From positions 124,001-188,000 of the forward strand of contig NZ_CYSG01000002.1 of NCBI RefSeq assembly GCF_001457775.1: 64,000 bases of DNA. The letters are read 5' to 3'. Position 1 is the first letter of the stretch; every line of letters begins with the position of its first letter. The position numbers and the translations under genes were made by a program. Positions 51,610-61,832 of this stretch are shown here, one piece after another. The DNA is from Phaeobacter sp. CECT 5382 (GTDB taxonomy: Bacteria > Pseudomonadota > Alphaproteobacteria > Rhodobacterales > Rhodobacteraceae). The notes under the pieces were generated by a model, which was not told the origin of the DNA, ran no database searches, and was given only the letters and a program-made list of their open reading frames with translations.

Positions 51610-52437
51610 TTAGTCGCGCAGCAGCTCGTTGATGCCGGTCTTGGAGCGGGTCTGCGCATCAACGCGTTTGACGATCACCGCACAATACAGGCTGACGTTG
51701 TTCTTTGAGGGCATGGAGCCCGAAACAACAACCGAATAGGGCGGTACTTCGCCATACATGACTTCGCCGGTTTCACGGTCGACGATCTTGGTGGACTTGC
51801 CGATATAGACGCCCATGCCCAGAACCGAACCTTCACGTACGATGCAGCCTTCGACCACCTCGGAGCGCGCGCCGATAAAGCAGTTGTCTTCGATGATGGT
51901 CGGGCCGGCCTGCATGGGCTCCAGCACGCCGCCGATGCCAACGCCGCCTGAAAGGTGCACGTTTTTGCCGATCTGCGCACAGGAACCGACGGTGGCCCAG
52001 GTATCAACCATGGTGCCTTCGTCGACATAGGCGCCGAGGTTCACAAAAGAGGGCATCAGCACAACGCCAGGGGCGACATAGGCGCTTTTGCGTACGATGC
52101 AGTTTGGCACGGCGCGGAAACCGGCCTCTTTCCAGTCTGCTTCGCCCCAGCCCATGAATTTGCTGTCGACCTTGTCCCACCAGCTGGAGCCTTGCGGGCC
52201 ACCGGACTGCATTTCCATATCCTTGATACGGAACCCCAGCAGAACGGCCTTTTTGGCCCACTGGTTCACGTGCCAATCGCCGCTGTTCATTTTTTCTGCA
52301 ACGCGCAGGCTGCCAGAATCGAGCGCCTGCAGGGTGGCTTCGATGGCATCGCGCTGTTCACCTTTGGTGGCGGGGGTGATGCTGTCACGGGCCTCCCAGG
52401 CGGCTTCGATCGCGGTTTCCAGCTGTGCGTTGGACAT
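51610..52437 (-). CDS. dapD: Tetrahydrodipicolinate N-succinyltransferase
   Basis: 275 residues from ATG 52437. The left-handed beta-helix hexapeptide region is evident ([35 protein letters not shown]-like block). N-terminal [20 protein letters not shown] matches DapD. It makes N-succinyl-amino-ketopimelate in lysine/DAP synthesis, the pathway that DapE completes. Confidence 0.95.
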   Translation of the reverse strand: MSNAQLETAIEAAWEARDSITPATKGEQRDAIEATLQALDSGSLRVAEKMNSGDWHVNQWAKKAVLLGFRIKDMEMQSGGPQGSSWWDKVDSKFMGWGEADWKEAGFRAVPNCIVRKSAYVAPGVVLMPSFVNLGAYVDEGTMVDTWATVGSCAQIGKNVHLSGGVGIGGVLEPMQAGPTIIEDNCFIGARSEVVEGCIVREGSVLGMGVYIGKSTKIVDRETGEVMYGEVPPYSVVVSGSMPSKNNVSLYCAVIVKRVDAQTRSKTGINELLRD

Positions 52438-52518
52438 GGGGTGTACTCCGGCGTGATAAATTAGGATTCGCAGCTTTCTAACGGCAATCTGCGCGCAGGT
52501 CATGCCCGGATTGCGGCC

Positions 52519-52543
52519 AAAATGACGCCCCACCCGTCGTTTT
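52519..52543 (-). terminator. Terminator of the dehydratase-gntR operon
   Basis: AAAATGACG and CGTCGTTTT pair with one wobble around a 7-base loop; on the minus strand it ends in TTTT. It lies 20 bases after the GntR stop. Confidence 0.7.
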
Positions 52544-52562
52544 GCATGTCGTTATGCCGATC

Positions 52563-53162
52563 CTAGCGAACCCGGCGCAGGTGGCGGCGCAGAATTTCGC
52601 AGGCTGCCGCGGCATCGCGGCGGGTCATGGCCTGCACAATTGCGGCGTGATCCTGGTCGATCCGGGGGCGCCACTGGTGCTGCCAATTGGCAAACAGATG
52701 CCGTGCCGAGGCAATGTGGAGGTCGTCAATGGCAGCCAGCAGGCGCGGCATGTCGCAAGGCGTCAGGATAACCCGATGAAACGCGCGGTTGAGCTGTTCC
52801 CACTGGACCATATCTTGCGCCTCGTCGCAGGCAATCCGAGCCTCTTCGGCTGCTTTCAGATGCGCAGGTTCATACCGGGCAAAAGCATGGGTGAGCGCCA
52901 GAACCTCAAGCGAGACCCGCATTTCGATCACTTCGCGGATTTCGGCCGGGTCCAGCGCGCTGACGCGAGTGCCGCGCCTGGGTTCGGAAATCGCCAGCCC
53001 ATGCGCCTCTAGCCGCAGCAAGGCTTCGCGTACGGGCACATGGCTGGTGTCGAATTCGCGGGCAATATGATCCTGGCGCAGCTTTTCACCGGCCTGCAAG
53101 GTGCCGGCAACGATCTGCTCGCTCAGGGCTCGGTAGATGCTATCTGCAATGGTTACGCTCAT
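52563..53162 (-). CDS. GntR-family regulator (FCD type)
   Basis: 199 residues from ATG 53162. The N-terminal wHTH (LSEQIVAGTLQAGEKLRQDH; REFDTSHVPVREALLRLEAH) is followed by an FCD domain with metal-binding-like His residues. It is 38 bases after the dehydratase gene in an operon, so it likely regulates that gene. Confidence 0.88.
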   Translation of the reverse strand: MSVTIADSIYRALSEQIVAGTLQAGEKLRQDHIAREFDTSHVPVREALLRLEAHGLAISEPRRGTRVSALDPAEIREVIEMRVSLEVLALTHAFARYEPAHLKAAEEARIACDEAQDMVQWEQLNRAFHRVILTPCDMPRLLAAIDDLHIASARHLFANWQHQWRPRIDQDHAAIVQAMTRRDAAAACEILRRHLRRVR

Positions 53163-53200
53163 ATCAGGTCGATAGGGGGCGGCTGCCATTGGCGCAAGTG

Positions 53201-54121
53201 TCAGGCCAGCGGGTCGGGGGCGATATTGCCGCCGCATAGCAGAACGGCCACTTTTTCGCCCGGTGCCGGGCGATATGCGCCCGACATCAGGGCCGCAAGG
53301 GCAGTAGCGCCGGCGGGTTCAACCAGCAGGCGGCGTTCGCGCCAGAGCGCTGTCTGGGCGGCGGTGATGGCAGCATCTGTGACGGTGACCGATGCCACAT
53401 CCTGCTGGCGGGCCAAATCAAAACATATCGAGCCGATACGCCGTGCACCCAGCGCATTGGCGGCAACGCCGGAAACCTCGACATCCACTGGGGCGTCTGC
53501 TTTCAGGGCGGCATGTAGCGCACAGGAGGTTTCCGGCTCTACCGCGACGACCTTGCGACTGCCGCCGAACCAGGCCAATGCCCCCGCGACGAGACCGCCG
53601 CCTCCGACGGCAATGATCACTGTGTCGGCCGCGAGCCCCTGATCTTGCCATTCGGCGAAGCAGCTGCCCTGCCCGGCAACGGTGCCCGGGGCATCATAGG
53701 CATGCACCTGCATCGCGCCGGTCTCACGCTCATAGGTCTGGGCCTGTTCCAGGGCATTGGCATAGGCACCGGGCACTACCTGAAGATCGGCCCCTGCATC
53801 ACGGATCAAGGCGATTTTGGCAGGGCCTGCCATTTCAGGCACATAGATTCGCGCCTTGTGGCCTAGGCAATGTGCGGCATAGGCCACCGCTGCGCCATGA
53901 TTGCCGCCTGAGGCTGCAACCAGACCGGCGGTGGGAACATCCTGGCTCAGCAAGGTGTTGAAAGCCCCGCGGGCCTTGAAGCTGCCGGTGTGTTGCAGCT
54001 GTTCCAGCTTCATCTCGATAGGATAGCTGAGGCCAAAACCCCGACTTTGCATCACCGGAGTGCGTTGCACATGGTCTGATGTGCGCGCAGTAGCAGCTTT
54101 GATTTCAGTGGTCCAATCCAT
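53201..54121 (-). CDS. Serine/threonine dehydratase-like PLP enzyme
   Basis: 306 residues from ATG 54121. PLP Lys K49 in the motif LQHTGSFKARGAF; glycine-rich SGGNHGAAVAYAAHCLG; C-terminal GGGGLVAG phosphate loop. It is of the tryptophan-synthase-beta/threonine-dehydratase fold, without the ACT regulatory domain of biosynthetic IlvA. Catabolic threonine, serine or hydroxyaspartate dehydratase is likely. Confidence 0.85.
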   Translation of the reverse strand: MDWTTEIKAATARTSDHVQRTPVMQSRGFGLSYPIEMKLEQLQHTGSFKARGAFNTLLSQDVPTAGLVAASGGNHGAAVAYAAHCLGHKARIYVPEMAGPAKIALIRDAGADLQVVPGAYANALEQAQTYERETGAMQVHAYDAPGTVAGQGSCFAEWQDQGLAADTVIIAVGGGGLVAGALAWFGGSRKVVAVEPETSCALHAALKADAPVDVEVSGVAANALGARRIGSICFDLARQQDVASVTVTDAAITAAQTALWRERRLLVEPAGATALAALMSGAYRPAPGEKVAVLLCGGNIAPDPLA

Positions 54122-54306
54122 GTGTCGCGCGCCCCTGGTGTTGTAGCGGGTTGTAGCGGCCAAACATGGTCGATTGGCGCGGATGGCACAAGTGCCTTCG
54201 AGGTGCTTCAAAACTGTTCAAAGCATGGTCAGCGGGGCTGGTGTGTTCTGGCCTAAGCGGTCTAAGCTGAGCCTCCTGAAATACAGATAGGACTGTCAGA
54301 GACGCC

Positions 54307-55155
54307 ATGATTGATGATCGCCACAGCCGCTTTACGGATGCTCATGCCGACAAGAGCCGCGCCGAACATGTGCCGCAGACCCCGCAATCTGCGTCTCCGG
54401 CTTATCGGCTGGCTTTTGCGGATGATGAGTTCCTTATCCGTGACGAACTCCGCCCGGTCCGGCTGCAGCTGGAGCTGCTGAAGGCAGAACTGATGCTGAA
54501 CGAAAACGGGATCGACAGCACCATTGTGATGTTTGGCGGTGCCCGCATTCCGAGCCCGGCCGACAAGGACAATGCGCGGACCCAGACCCTAGCCGATCTG
54601 TCCCATTTCTATGAAGAAGCGCGCAGTTTTGCCCGTGTGATGACGGAACAATCCAAAGCCAAAGGTGGACGAGACAATGTGATTGTCACCGGCGGCGGGC
54701 CGGGCGTGATGGAGGCGGGCAATCGCGGTGCTGCGGATGCAGGCGGACATTCTGTCGGGCTCAGCATTGTGTTGCCGCATGAGCAGGCGCCCAATGGCTA
54801 TGTCACACCCGAGCTGAGCTTCAACTTCCACTACTTTGCCATCCGCAAGATGCATTTCCTGATGCGCGCGGCGGCGATCTGCGTCTTTCCTGGTGGCTTT
54901 GGCACGTTGGATGAGATGTTCGAGAGTCTTACTCTGATCCAGACGGGCCGCATGCAGCGGGTGCCCTTTATCCTGTTCGGGCGTGCCTTTTGGGAAAAGA
55001 TCATCAACTGGGAGGCGCTGGCCGATGCCGGCACCATTTCAGATCAGGATCTGGATCTGTTCAGATTTGTCGAGACCGCTGAAGAAGCGGCAGAAATCAT
55101 CAATAACTGGTCTCCTGCACCGGCCCGCGATACCCTGCCGGGCCGCGAGCGATAG
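54307..55155 (+). CDS. LOG-family nucleotide phosphoribohydrolase-like protein
   Basis: 282 residues. It contains the LOG motifs GGPGVMEAGNRGA and PGGFGTLDE near residues 139-155 and 197-205. The family hydrolyses nucleoside monophosphates, including cytokinin ribotides. Residues 1-75 are an N-terminal extension not usual in small LOG enzymes, as in larger bacterial types. Cytokinin relevance is speculative. Confidence 0.85.
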   Translation: MIDDRHSRFTDAHADKSRAEHVPQTPQSASPAYRLAFADDEFLIRDELRPVRLQLELLKAELMLNENGIDSTIVMFGGARIPSPADKDNARTQTLADLSHFYEEARSFARVMTEQSKAKGGRDNVIVTGGGPGVMEAGNRGAADAGGHSVGLSIVLPHEQAPNGYVTPELSFNFHYFAIRKMHFLMRAAAICVFPGGFGTLDEMFESLTLIQTGRMQRVPFILFGRAFWEKIINWEALADAGTISDQDLDLFRFVETAEEAAEIINNWSPAPARDTLPGRER

Positions 55156-55183
55156 ACCGCAAGAGGCATAAGGTGATGATGAC

Positions 55184-55209
55184 GACGTCCCCTGAATAAA
55201 GGGGGCGTC
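55184..55209. terminator. Hairpin between LOG gene and small minus gene
   Basis: GACGTCCCC and GGGGGCGTC pair with one wobble around an 8-base loop, in the 57-base convergent gap. Confidence 0.5.
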
Positions 55210-55212
55210 AGA

Positions 55213-55434
55213 TCACACAAATTCCGGGGGTAGGATACCAATTTCGGTGCCCTTAGGCAGGCGGGTCAGGATCTGCGCGCCTTCGACGTTTTTGATCGCA
55301 TAGCCATAGCCACGCAGGCGGAACTGCCATTCACGTGGGCTCAGGGCTTTTTCACGCTCATCGCGGATCAGATCCAGAACGCTGGGCTCTACCTGGTTGA
55401 TTGCTTCGGGGAGGTCGTGGGTTTGCGTTGTCAT
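55213..55434 (-). CDS. Small conserved protein of unknown function
   Basis: 73 residues from ATG 55434, with GAAAGGAAAG upstream. It has a helical N-terminus and basic, aromatic middle (REWQFRLRGYGYAIKNVEGA) and a C-terminal LPKGTEIGILPPEFV. I do not recognise it. Codon use and ribosome site support a real gene. Confidence 0.65.
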   Translation of the reverse strand: MTTQTHDLPEAINQVEPSVLDLIRDEREKALSPREWQFRLRGYGYAIKNVEGAQILTRLPKGTEIGILPPEFV

Positions 55435-55849
55435 GGTCTTTCCTTTCAGATTCGCTTTATTGTCCATGAGATCGAAACTGTTGGCGCCCTGTGGCGGGAT
55501 TATATCTGCTTTGAGGAAAGAATGTGGCAGCCGGGACGTGATGCGATGATTTGGGACGGGGGCTGCTCACCGCAGCTGGGGGCGAATGTTAACAAATTTA
55601 TCGAGAGGTCACTTTTTGGCCATAGTCCTTTGGACCGCCTTTTCGGGTATTAATGAGCTCGAAATGGAAGGAAAATATTGTTCTAACGCCTTGTGTATAA
55701 ACATATAAATTGAAAGATTCTACTGGAGCTTTGTTCTTTTTAATTGTTGGCGCTCTCGAACCAATCCGTTTCCAAAACGGGGGCGATTTTCCGTCATCAA
55801 GCCACAATCCTTTAGGAAAGTTACCGAGTGGTGATTGGAGTGGTGAAAC
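55435..55849. other. AT-rich intergenic region upstream of the metalloprotease
   Basis: About 415 bases without a convincing gene. From 55610 to 55760 it is much richer in A/T than the surroundings, with tracts such as TATAAACATATAAATTG. It probably holds the promoter of the metalloprotease and may bind a regulator or nucleoid protein. Confidence 0.6.
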
Positions 55850-57163
55850 ATGGAAGTTGCAGATTATACGGCCTTGCTGGGCTATTTGGAATCAGATGCC
55901 TATCGTTGGAATGCGATTGCAGATCTCGGCACGCAAACGGTTGTGACCTATTCTTTCTATGAACCAGACACTCTGCCGATGGTCTCGGGCAGTGATGCTG
56001 GTCGGACAAGTTACTGGTCCTTCGATCAGGCGCAGCGCGAAAGCTTTCGTACAGCACTGGAGGAGTTCGAAGAGGCCGCAGGTCTGGTTTTTGTAGAGGT
56101 CGAAGGCCCAGCAATGATCAATGCCTATGGCTATGACATGTACAATTCAACTGTGGGATATGCTTATTATCCCTATGTAACTGATACTTATACCTCCTCC
56201 AGTGACCTGGCGATCGCAGCTGGTAATTTCAGTGTCGGTGGATACCAATACGACACCATCCTGCATGAAATCGGTCATGCGCTTGGGTTGGAACACCCCC
56301 ATGAAGGTGAGCACGTCCTGGCCGATAGTGTCGATACCCGCGACAATACGGTGATGACCTATTCGCCGGGTCTGGGCACCGAACTGGGTGTGTTTGACCT
56401 GCAGGCGCTAGAGCATATTTACGGCAGTGCAGATGCTTTTGATGGCTGGAACATCTCTGGTGGCGGTGAAAATGCCGTGCGCATTAGGGCCACCAGCAGT
56501 GCGGATACAATCTTGGCTGCTGATGTCGACACAATCATTCTCAGCCGGGGTGGCGCAGACACGGCTCAGGGGCGGAACGGCGATGATCGGATCTTTGGCG
56601 GCGGCGGCAAGGACGTGCTGAGTGGCGGCGGCGGCAACGATTTGATCAAGGGTGGCAGAGGTGCTGATCAGCTGTTTGGAGAAGCTGGCAACGACCGAAT
56701 CTTTGGTGACCGTGGTAGGGACATTCTGGATGGCGGCGACGGCAACGACAAGGTTATTGGCGGCGGCGGTAAGGATGTTCTGAAAGGTGGCGGCGGTGAC
56801 GACAAGATCAAGGGCGGCAAGGGCGCAGATCAGTTGTTTGGAGGCGATGGTGACGACCGTCTGATCGGCAACCGGGGCCGTGATGTTTTGACTGGCGGTG
56901 ACGGAGACGACGTGATGACCGGCGGTGGCGGCGCGGACGTTTTTGTCTTTACCACAGAGGACTACTACGACAGCAACACCATTACCGATTTCAAATCTGG
57001 TGTTGATCATATCGATGTTTCAGAAATCGGCCTGAACAATATTGGCGATTTGCAGATCACCACGACCGATAGTGGCACTACCGTAAACTACTACAGCTGG
57101 TTCGAGATTGAACTGACAGGTTTTACCGGCACGTTGACGACGGATGACATTCTGTTCAGCTAA
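55850..57163 (+). CDS. Serralysin-like M10 metalloprotease with RTX repeats
   Basis: 437 residues. Zinc site HEIGHALGLEH has His139, Glu140, His143 and His149; a Met-turn-like VMTYSPG follows. An RTX calcium-binding array of nonapeptides spans about residues 232-365. The C-terminus (FKSGVDHIDVSEIGLNNIGD) matches the M10 C-terminal domain. There is no signal peptide, as expected for type I secretion; the exporter genes are not in the window. It is shorter than classic serralysins and lacks an obvious propeptide. The start has only a weak ribosome site. Confidence 0.88.
   Translation: MEVADYTALLGYLESDAYRWNAIADLGTQTVVTYSFYEPDTLPMVSGSDAGRTSYWSFDQAQRESFRTALEEFEEAAGLVFVEVEGPAMINAYGYDMYNSTVGYAYYPYVTDTYTSSSDLAIAAGNFSVGGYQYDTILHEIGHALGLEHPHEGEHVLADSVDTRDNTVMTYSPGLGTELGVFDLQALEHIYGSADAFDGWNISGGGENAVRIRATSSADTILAADVDTIILSRGGADTAQGRNGDDRIFGGGGKDVLSGGGGNDLIKGGRGADQLFGEAGNDRIFGDRGRDILDGGDGNDKVIGGGGKDVLKGGGGDDKIKGGKGADQLFGGDGDDRLIGNRGRDVLTGGDGDDVMTGGGGADVFVFTTEDYYDSNTITDFKSGVDHIDVSEIGLNNIGDLQITTTDSGTTVNYYSWFEIELTGFTGTLTTDDILFS
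56597..56920 (+). repeat. Tandem duplication of a six-nonapeptide RTX block
   Basis: Residues 250-303 (56597-56758) and 304-357 (56759-56920) are two 54-residue units of six nonapeptides each. They match at 38 of 54 positions, so a 162-base segment was duplicated in frame. Confidence 0.9.
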
Positions 57164-57201
57164 GACCTGGTGCGAGTTGGGCAGATTGGGTACGTGCAGT
57201 G

Positions 57202-57237
57202 AAAAAACCTCCGACTCATATGAGGCGGAGGTTTTTT
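57202..57237. terminator. Bidirectional terminator between metalloprotease and rlmN
   Basis: AAAAAACCTCCG and CGGAGGTTTTTT flank an inner CTCAT/ATGAG stem. It has A and T runs on both sides and serves both converging genes. Confidence 0.93.
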
Positions 57238-57262
57238 GTTTTCACAGGGCGAGGTTTGACAA

Positions 57263-58450
<1,188 letters not shown>

Positions 58451-58610
58451 GGCAGCTCGACTCGAATTTTGGAGGGTGGATGCAGCTCTATATAGGAGAT
58501 TGCACAAAGATCAAAAGAATTCCTCGTCAGGTTTTCCGCCAAGGGCGGCCACAGGAAGGGGTGCAGCAGTGGGAGGTAGCGGCTGATGTTGCGAAGAGGC
58601 ATAGCAAAAA

Positions 58611-58637
58611 GCAAAACCCCGACCGATTGGCCGGGGT
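58611..58637 (-). terminator. Terminator of the IalB-like gene
   Basis: CCCCGACC and GGCCGGGG pair around GATT with one mismatch; on the minus strand it is followed by TTTTG. It lies 38 bases after the stop. Confidence 0.7.
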
Positions 58638-58674
58638 AAATAATCGCTCTCAGGTGCTGCAAACTGTTGGGTGA

Positions 58675-59208
58675 TCAACCGCCGCAGCGTTTTTCGGCGT
58701 CTTCGATGGCGGCAGTGAAGCCAAGCAGTGAAAAGGCATCTTTGGTCTGGGTGCCCCGTGCTGAGCGTGCTGTCAGCACAGCACTTGATCCACGCTTCAT
58801 CGCGGTGATGATCTTGGCATCGTCAGCAGCCGTGGCAGGCCAGGCCCATTCGCCCTCGGTGAAGAGTTCGAATTCTGCCTCACCGATGGTCATATTGACG
58901 GTGGATCCGGGTGCAAAGGGATAGCCCCCGGTAAAGGTCACCTGACCTTTGGCGCCATTGTCCGGGCGATAAAATACAAAGAGCTGAATCTCGCTGCGGC
59001 GCACGGCGACGACGCGGCCATCCCGCGTGTTGACGCTTTCCTTGGGTGCAGAAACGCCCCAACATTCTTTCGGGCTTTCACCCTGAAAGACGCTCCAATC
59101 CACATTGGCACCGACGCGGTTGTCGGTTGTGGTTTGTTGCGCGGTTGCAGATGTGGCCATAGCGGCCAGACACAGGCCCGCGACCATGCGGACAAGTTTC
59201 GATGCCAT
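58675..59208 (-). CDS. IalB-family periplasmic protein
   Basis: 177 residues from ATG 59208. It has a signal peptide (MASKLVRMVAGLCLAAMATSATA) and the invasion-associated locus B fold (ECWGVSAPKESVNTRDG; SEIQLFVFYRPDNGAKGQVT). IalB is linked to host-cell entry in Bartonella but widespread in Alphaproteobacteria; here a stress or envelope role is likely. Confidence 0.88.
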   Translation of the reverse strand: MASKLVRMVAGLCLAAMATSATAQQTTTDNRVGANVDWSVFQGESPKECWGVSAPKESVNTRDGRVVAVRRSEIQLFVFYRPDNGAKGQVTFTGGYPFAPGSTVNMTIGEAEFELFTEGEWAWPATAADDAKIITAMKRGSSAVLTARSARGTQTKDAFSLLGFTAAIEDAEKRCGG

Positions 59209-59379
59209 TTGTCCCGACTCCAAGACTGTCTTTACCTCAATTTCCAGAGAGCGGGCGGCGTTTAGACCGCCGTCTGTGCCTGATGCTCTCGCTTGCCTTA
59301 CACAAGCACACTAACGTATCAAGCGCTACGGGCGAAAGTGCGTTTTGGCAGGATTTCGCCACTAAAAGAGGCTGAAACT

Positions 59380-60378
59380 ATGACGAAACCGGTTCCAATG
59401 GCTGAGATCTGGCGTGGCGCCCTGCTGGAAAGCCTGCATCTGGGGCATGCTGTCATCTGTGATGACACAGGTCAGATCATCCGAAGCTGGGGTGATCCGG
59501 AGGCCCTGATCTATCCGCGCAGCTCTGCCAAAATGATCCAGGCCTTGCCGCTTTTGACCTCTGGTGCGGCGGCCAAATACGGTCTCACATCCGAACAGCT
59601 GGCACTGGCCTGTGCATCGCATAACGGTGCGCATATCCACACGGATCGCGTCAACGACTGGCTGGGGCAACTGGGGCTGGCGGACGATGATTTCCGCTGT
59701 GGCCCGCAGGAGCCTGCGGATATTCCGGCGCGCAATGAGCTGATCAAGACCGATGCGAGCCCCTGTCAGGTGCATAACAATTGCTCTGGTAAACACGCAG
59801 GGTTTCTAACTCTGGCGCAGCATCTGGGTGCCGGGCCGGAATATGTCGAGATGGACCATCCGGTGCAGCAGGCCTGCCTTACGGCTTTTGAGGAGGTCAC
59901 GGGCATGGATAGCCCGGGCTACGGTATTGATGGTTGTTCGGCGCCGAATTTTTCCACCACAGTGCACGGGTTGGCGCGGGCGATGGCCTGGTTTGCCTCG
60001 GCCGGGGATCGCGCGGATCGGGCATCGGATGCGGCTGCACAGCTGGTCTCAGCGATGGCGACACATCCTGAACTGGTGGCGGGCGAAACCCGTGCCTGTA
60101 CAAATCTGATGCGTGCCATGGGCGGCAAGGTCGCGGTGAAAACCGGGGCCGAAGCAGTCTTTATCGCCATTATCCCAGAGAAAAAGCTGGGTGTGGCGCT
60201 GAAAATCACCGATGGGGCCACCCGCGCCAGCGAATGTGCCATCGCGGCAATTCTGGTGGGCTTGGGCGTTTTGGATGCGGACCACCCTGAGACACGTAAG
60301 TATTTTAACGCGCCTCTGATCAATCGCCGGGGCATTGATTGCGGATCCCTGCGTCCAAGCGCCGAGATGCTGTTCTGA
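59380..60378 (+). CDS. L-asparaginase II family (rhizobial type)
   Basis: 332 residues from ATG 59380. Motifs YPRSSAKMIQALPLLTSG, CASHNGAHIHTDRVNDWL and NNCSGKHAGFL are typical of the thermolabile asparaginase PF06089 family. It probably hydrolyses asparagine to aspartate and ammonia. Standalone gene. Confidence 0.88.
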   Translation: MTKPVPMAEIWRGALLESLHLGHAVICDDTGQIIRSWGDPEALIYPRSSAKMIQALPLLTSGAAAKYGLTSEQLALACASHNGAHIHTDRVNDWLGQLGLADDDFRCGPQEPADIPARNELIKTDASPCQVHNNCSGKHAGFLTLAQHLGAGPEYVEMDHPVQQACLTAFEEVTGMDSPGYGIDGCSAPNFSTTVHGLARAMAWFASAGDRADRASDAAAQLVSAMATHPELVAGETRACTNLMRAMGGKVAVKTGAEAVFIAIIPEKKLGVALKITDGATRASECAIAAILVGLGVLDADHPETRKYFNAPLINRRGIDCGSLRPSAEMLF

Positions 60379-60401
60379 TCGGTTCCGATCAATGTAGGAT
60401 C

Positions 60402-60438
60402 AAAACGCCCGCGCTCTGAACAGAGGCAGGCGTTTTTT
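60402..60438 (+). terminator. Rho-independent terminator of the asparaginase gene
   Basis: AAAACGCC pairs with GGCGTTTT, with an inner CTCTG/CAGAG stem; it ends with a T run. Confidence 0.85.
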
Positions 60439-60460
60439 CGTTCTGGATTGCGTCGCGCTG

Positions 60461-60775
60461 CTACATTGCGACCAGTTCTGCGACCTCGACGGTGCCATGG
60501 CCGCTGACCACCATGGGGCAGCCCGTGGCCATCTTGCAGGCTGCGGCCTGATCGCTGGCCTCTACCACCGAATATCCCGACAGCGGGTTGGCGCCGCCAT
60601 CATCCGTGATGCCGCCTGTGCTGACCGTTTTGGACAGGCCAACGGGGTTGCCTGGCACTACTAGCGCGTCTCCCATGGAGCCCAGCCAGGATTTCCAGGC
60701 TTCCATGACGGCCGCGCCGTCTTCGGCGTTCTCGGGGGTCTTGCCGCCATGATAGGCAAAAATGAACTGTGGCAT
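60461..60775 (-). CDS. YCII-related (DGPF-type) protein
   Basis: 104 residues, MPQFIFAYHGGKTPENAEDG. The ferredoxin-like YCII fold often accompanies ArsR and SRPBCC genes, as here. GGAGATCG precedes the ATG. Last of a three-gene operon; function unknown. Confidence 0.82.
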   Translation of the reverse strand: MPQFIFAYHGGKTPENAEDGAAVMEAWKSWLGSMGDALVVPGNPVGLSKTVSTGGITDDGGANPLSGYSVVEASDQAAACKMATGCPMVVSGHGTVEVAELVAM

Positions 60776-60803
60776 CTCGATCTCCTTGCTGGTGGTTGGG
60801 TTT

Positions 60804-61244
60804 TCAGTCGATCTTGCTGGCTAGTTTGTTGAGCGTGGAGGTCCAGCCTTTAGCGTGGCTTTCGGCCAGTTCTGGCGTCGGCAGATCCTGGTGATTGATC
60901 CGCAGCCTGGCCCCGGTCCCGTCGGGTTCGATGGTAAAGTTGACATGGCTTTCTGGGCCGCGAGCGCCGCTTTCGTCGTGCCAGGCCCAGGTGAAGCCGA
61001 CCGAGCGCGGCGGGGTCACATGGGTGACATGACCAGACACATGGTATTGTTGCCCTTCTGCGCCGCGCATCTTGGCGAAATAGGCGCCGGTGCGGGTAAG
61101 ATCGAGCGCATGGTCATAGACATCGATGCCTTCGGGGCCCCACCATTGCAGCAGCTTGTCAGCCTGGGTGATCCAGGCGAACAGACGTTCGGGGCTGACT
61201 GGAAAGACGCGGTCCAATTGCACAGCAGTCAAAACATCGCTCAT
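60804..61244 (-). CDS. SRPBCC (AHSA1-like) protein
   Basis: 146 residues with the START-like core (RVFPVSPERLFAWITQADKL; VHFTWAWHDESG-like region). ATG overlaps the arsR stop. AHSA1-like SRPBCC proteins commonly pair with ArsR regulators; ligand unknown. Confidence 0.88.
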   Translation of the reverse strand: MSDVLTAVQLDRVFPVSPERLFAWITQADKLLQWWGPEGIDVYDHALDLTRTGAYFAKMRGAEGQQYHVSGHVTHVTPPRSVGFTWAWHDESGARGPESHVNFTIEPDGTGARLRINHQDLPTPELAESHAKGWTSTLNKLASKID

Positions 61245-61576
61245 TTAAAATCCTCCGGGTTCATATCTTCACGTAGCGCGACCTCAAGCCGATCCAAGCT
61301 GCTGTCCCAGAAGGCGCGCCGCGACTGGGTCCAGTCGGCAATCAGTTGCAGGCTCTCGGGGCGGGCAGAATAAAGGCGTTTGGTGCCCTCGGCCCGCTGA
61401 GTAATGAGCCCGGCCTCGCGCAGGACTTTGAGGTGACGTGAAATCGCCGGGGCGGTGATGCTGGCCCCAGGCACCAGATCCCCAGCGGCAAGTTCGCCGT
61501 GGTCTATCAGTTGTTCAACGATGGCCATTCGGGTGCCGTCAGCGAGTGCGGAAAGCGTTTTTAACAGGGGTTTCAT
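61241..61576 (-). CDS. ArsR-family transcriptional regulator
   Basis: 111 residues. Winged helix: LADGTRMAIVEQLIDHGELA and GASITAPAISRHLKVLREAG. No Cys-rich metal box (ELCVCDL type) is present, so metal sensing is unlikely. First gene of the operon; an 8-bp palindrome sits just upstream. Confidence 0.9.
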   Translation of the reverse strand: MKPLLKTLSALADGTRMAIVEQLIDHGELAAGDLVPGASITAPAISRHLKVLREAGLITQRAEGTKRLYSARPESLQLIADWTQSRRAFWDSSLDRLEVALREDMNPEDFK

Positions 61577-61583
61577 GGGCTAA

Positions 61584-61605
61584 TAATTAACTCATGGGTT
61601 AATTA
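61584..61605. promoter_or_regulatory. ArsR operator palindrome
   Basis: TAATTAAC-N6-GTTAATTA, perfect 8-base arms, 8 bases before the arsR start. AT-rich, typical of ArsR sites. Confidence 0.75.
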
Positions 61606-61832
61606 ATGAAAGTGTTAAATTGGGAAATGTGCAAATTATCTAGTTAAGGCATTGGATTGGCAGCAAATTGTTATGGATTTCACGTACGTGTCAAAGCAAT
61701 CAGAGGTACCTCTCTTCCCGCGTTGATCTTCCCGAGCTGAGCCGACACTGCGCTGATGTCCCCGCACAAGGTCCAGCACTGGACCGGCGATTCGGAAGTG
61801 GGGGGGGGCTAAAAAGGGTCTGGCCAAATAGC

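Noticed and set aside
56540-56945. Repeated GGC/GAC DNA as a CRISPR or satellite array
   Set aside because: It is in frame within the RTX region of the metalloprotease and encodes nonapeptides; there are no spacers.
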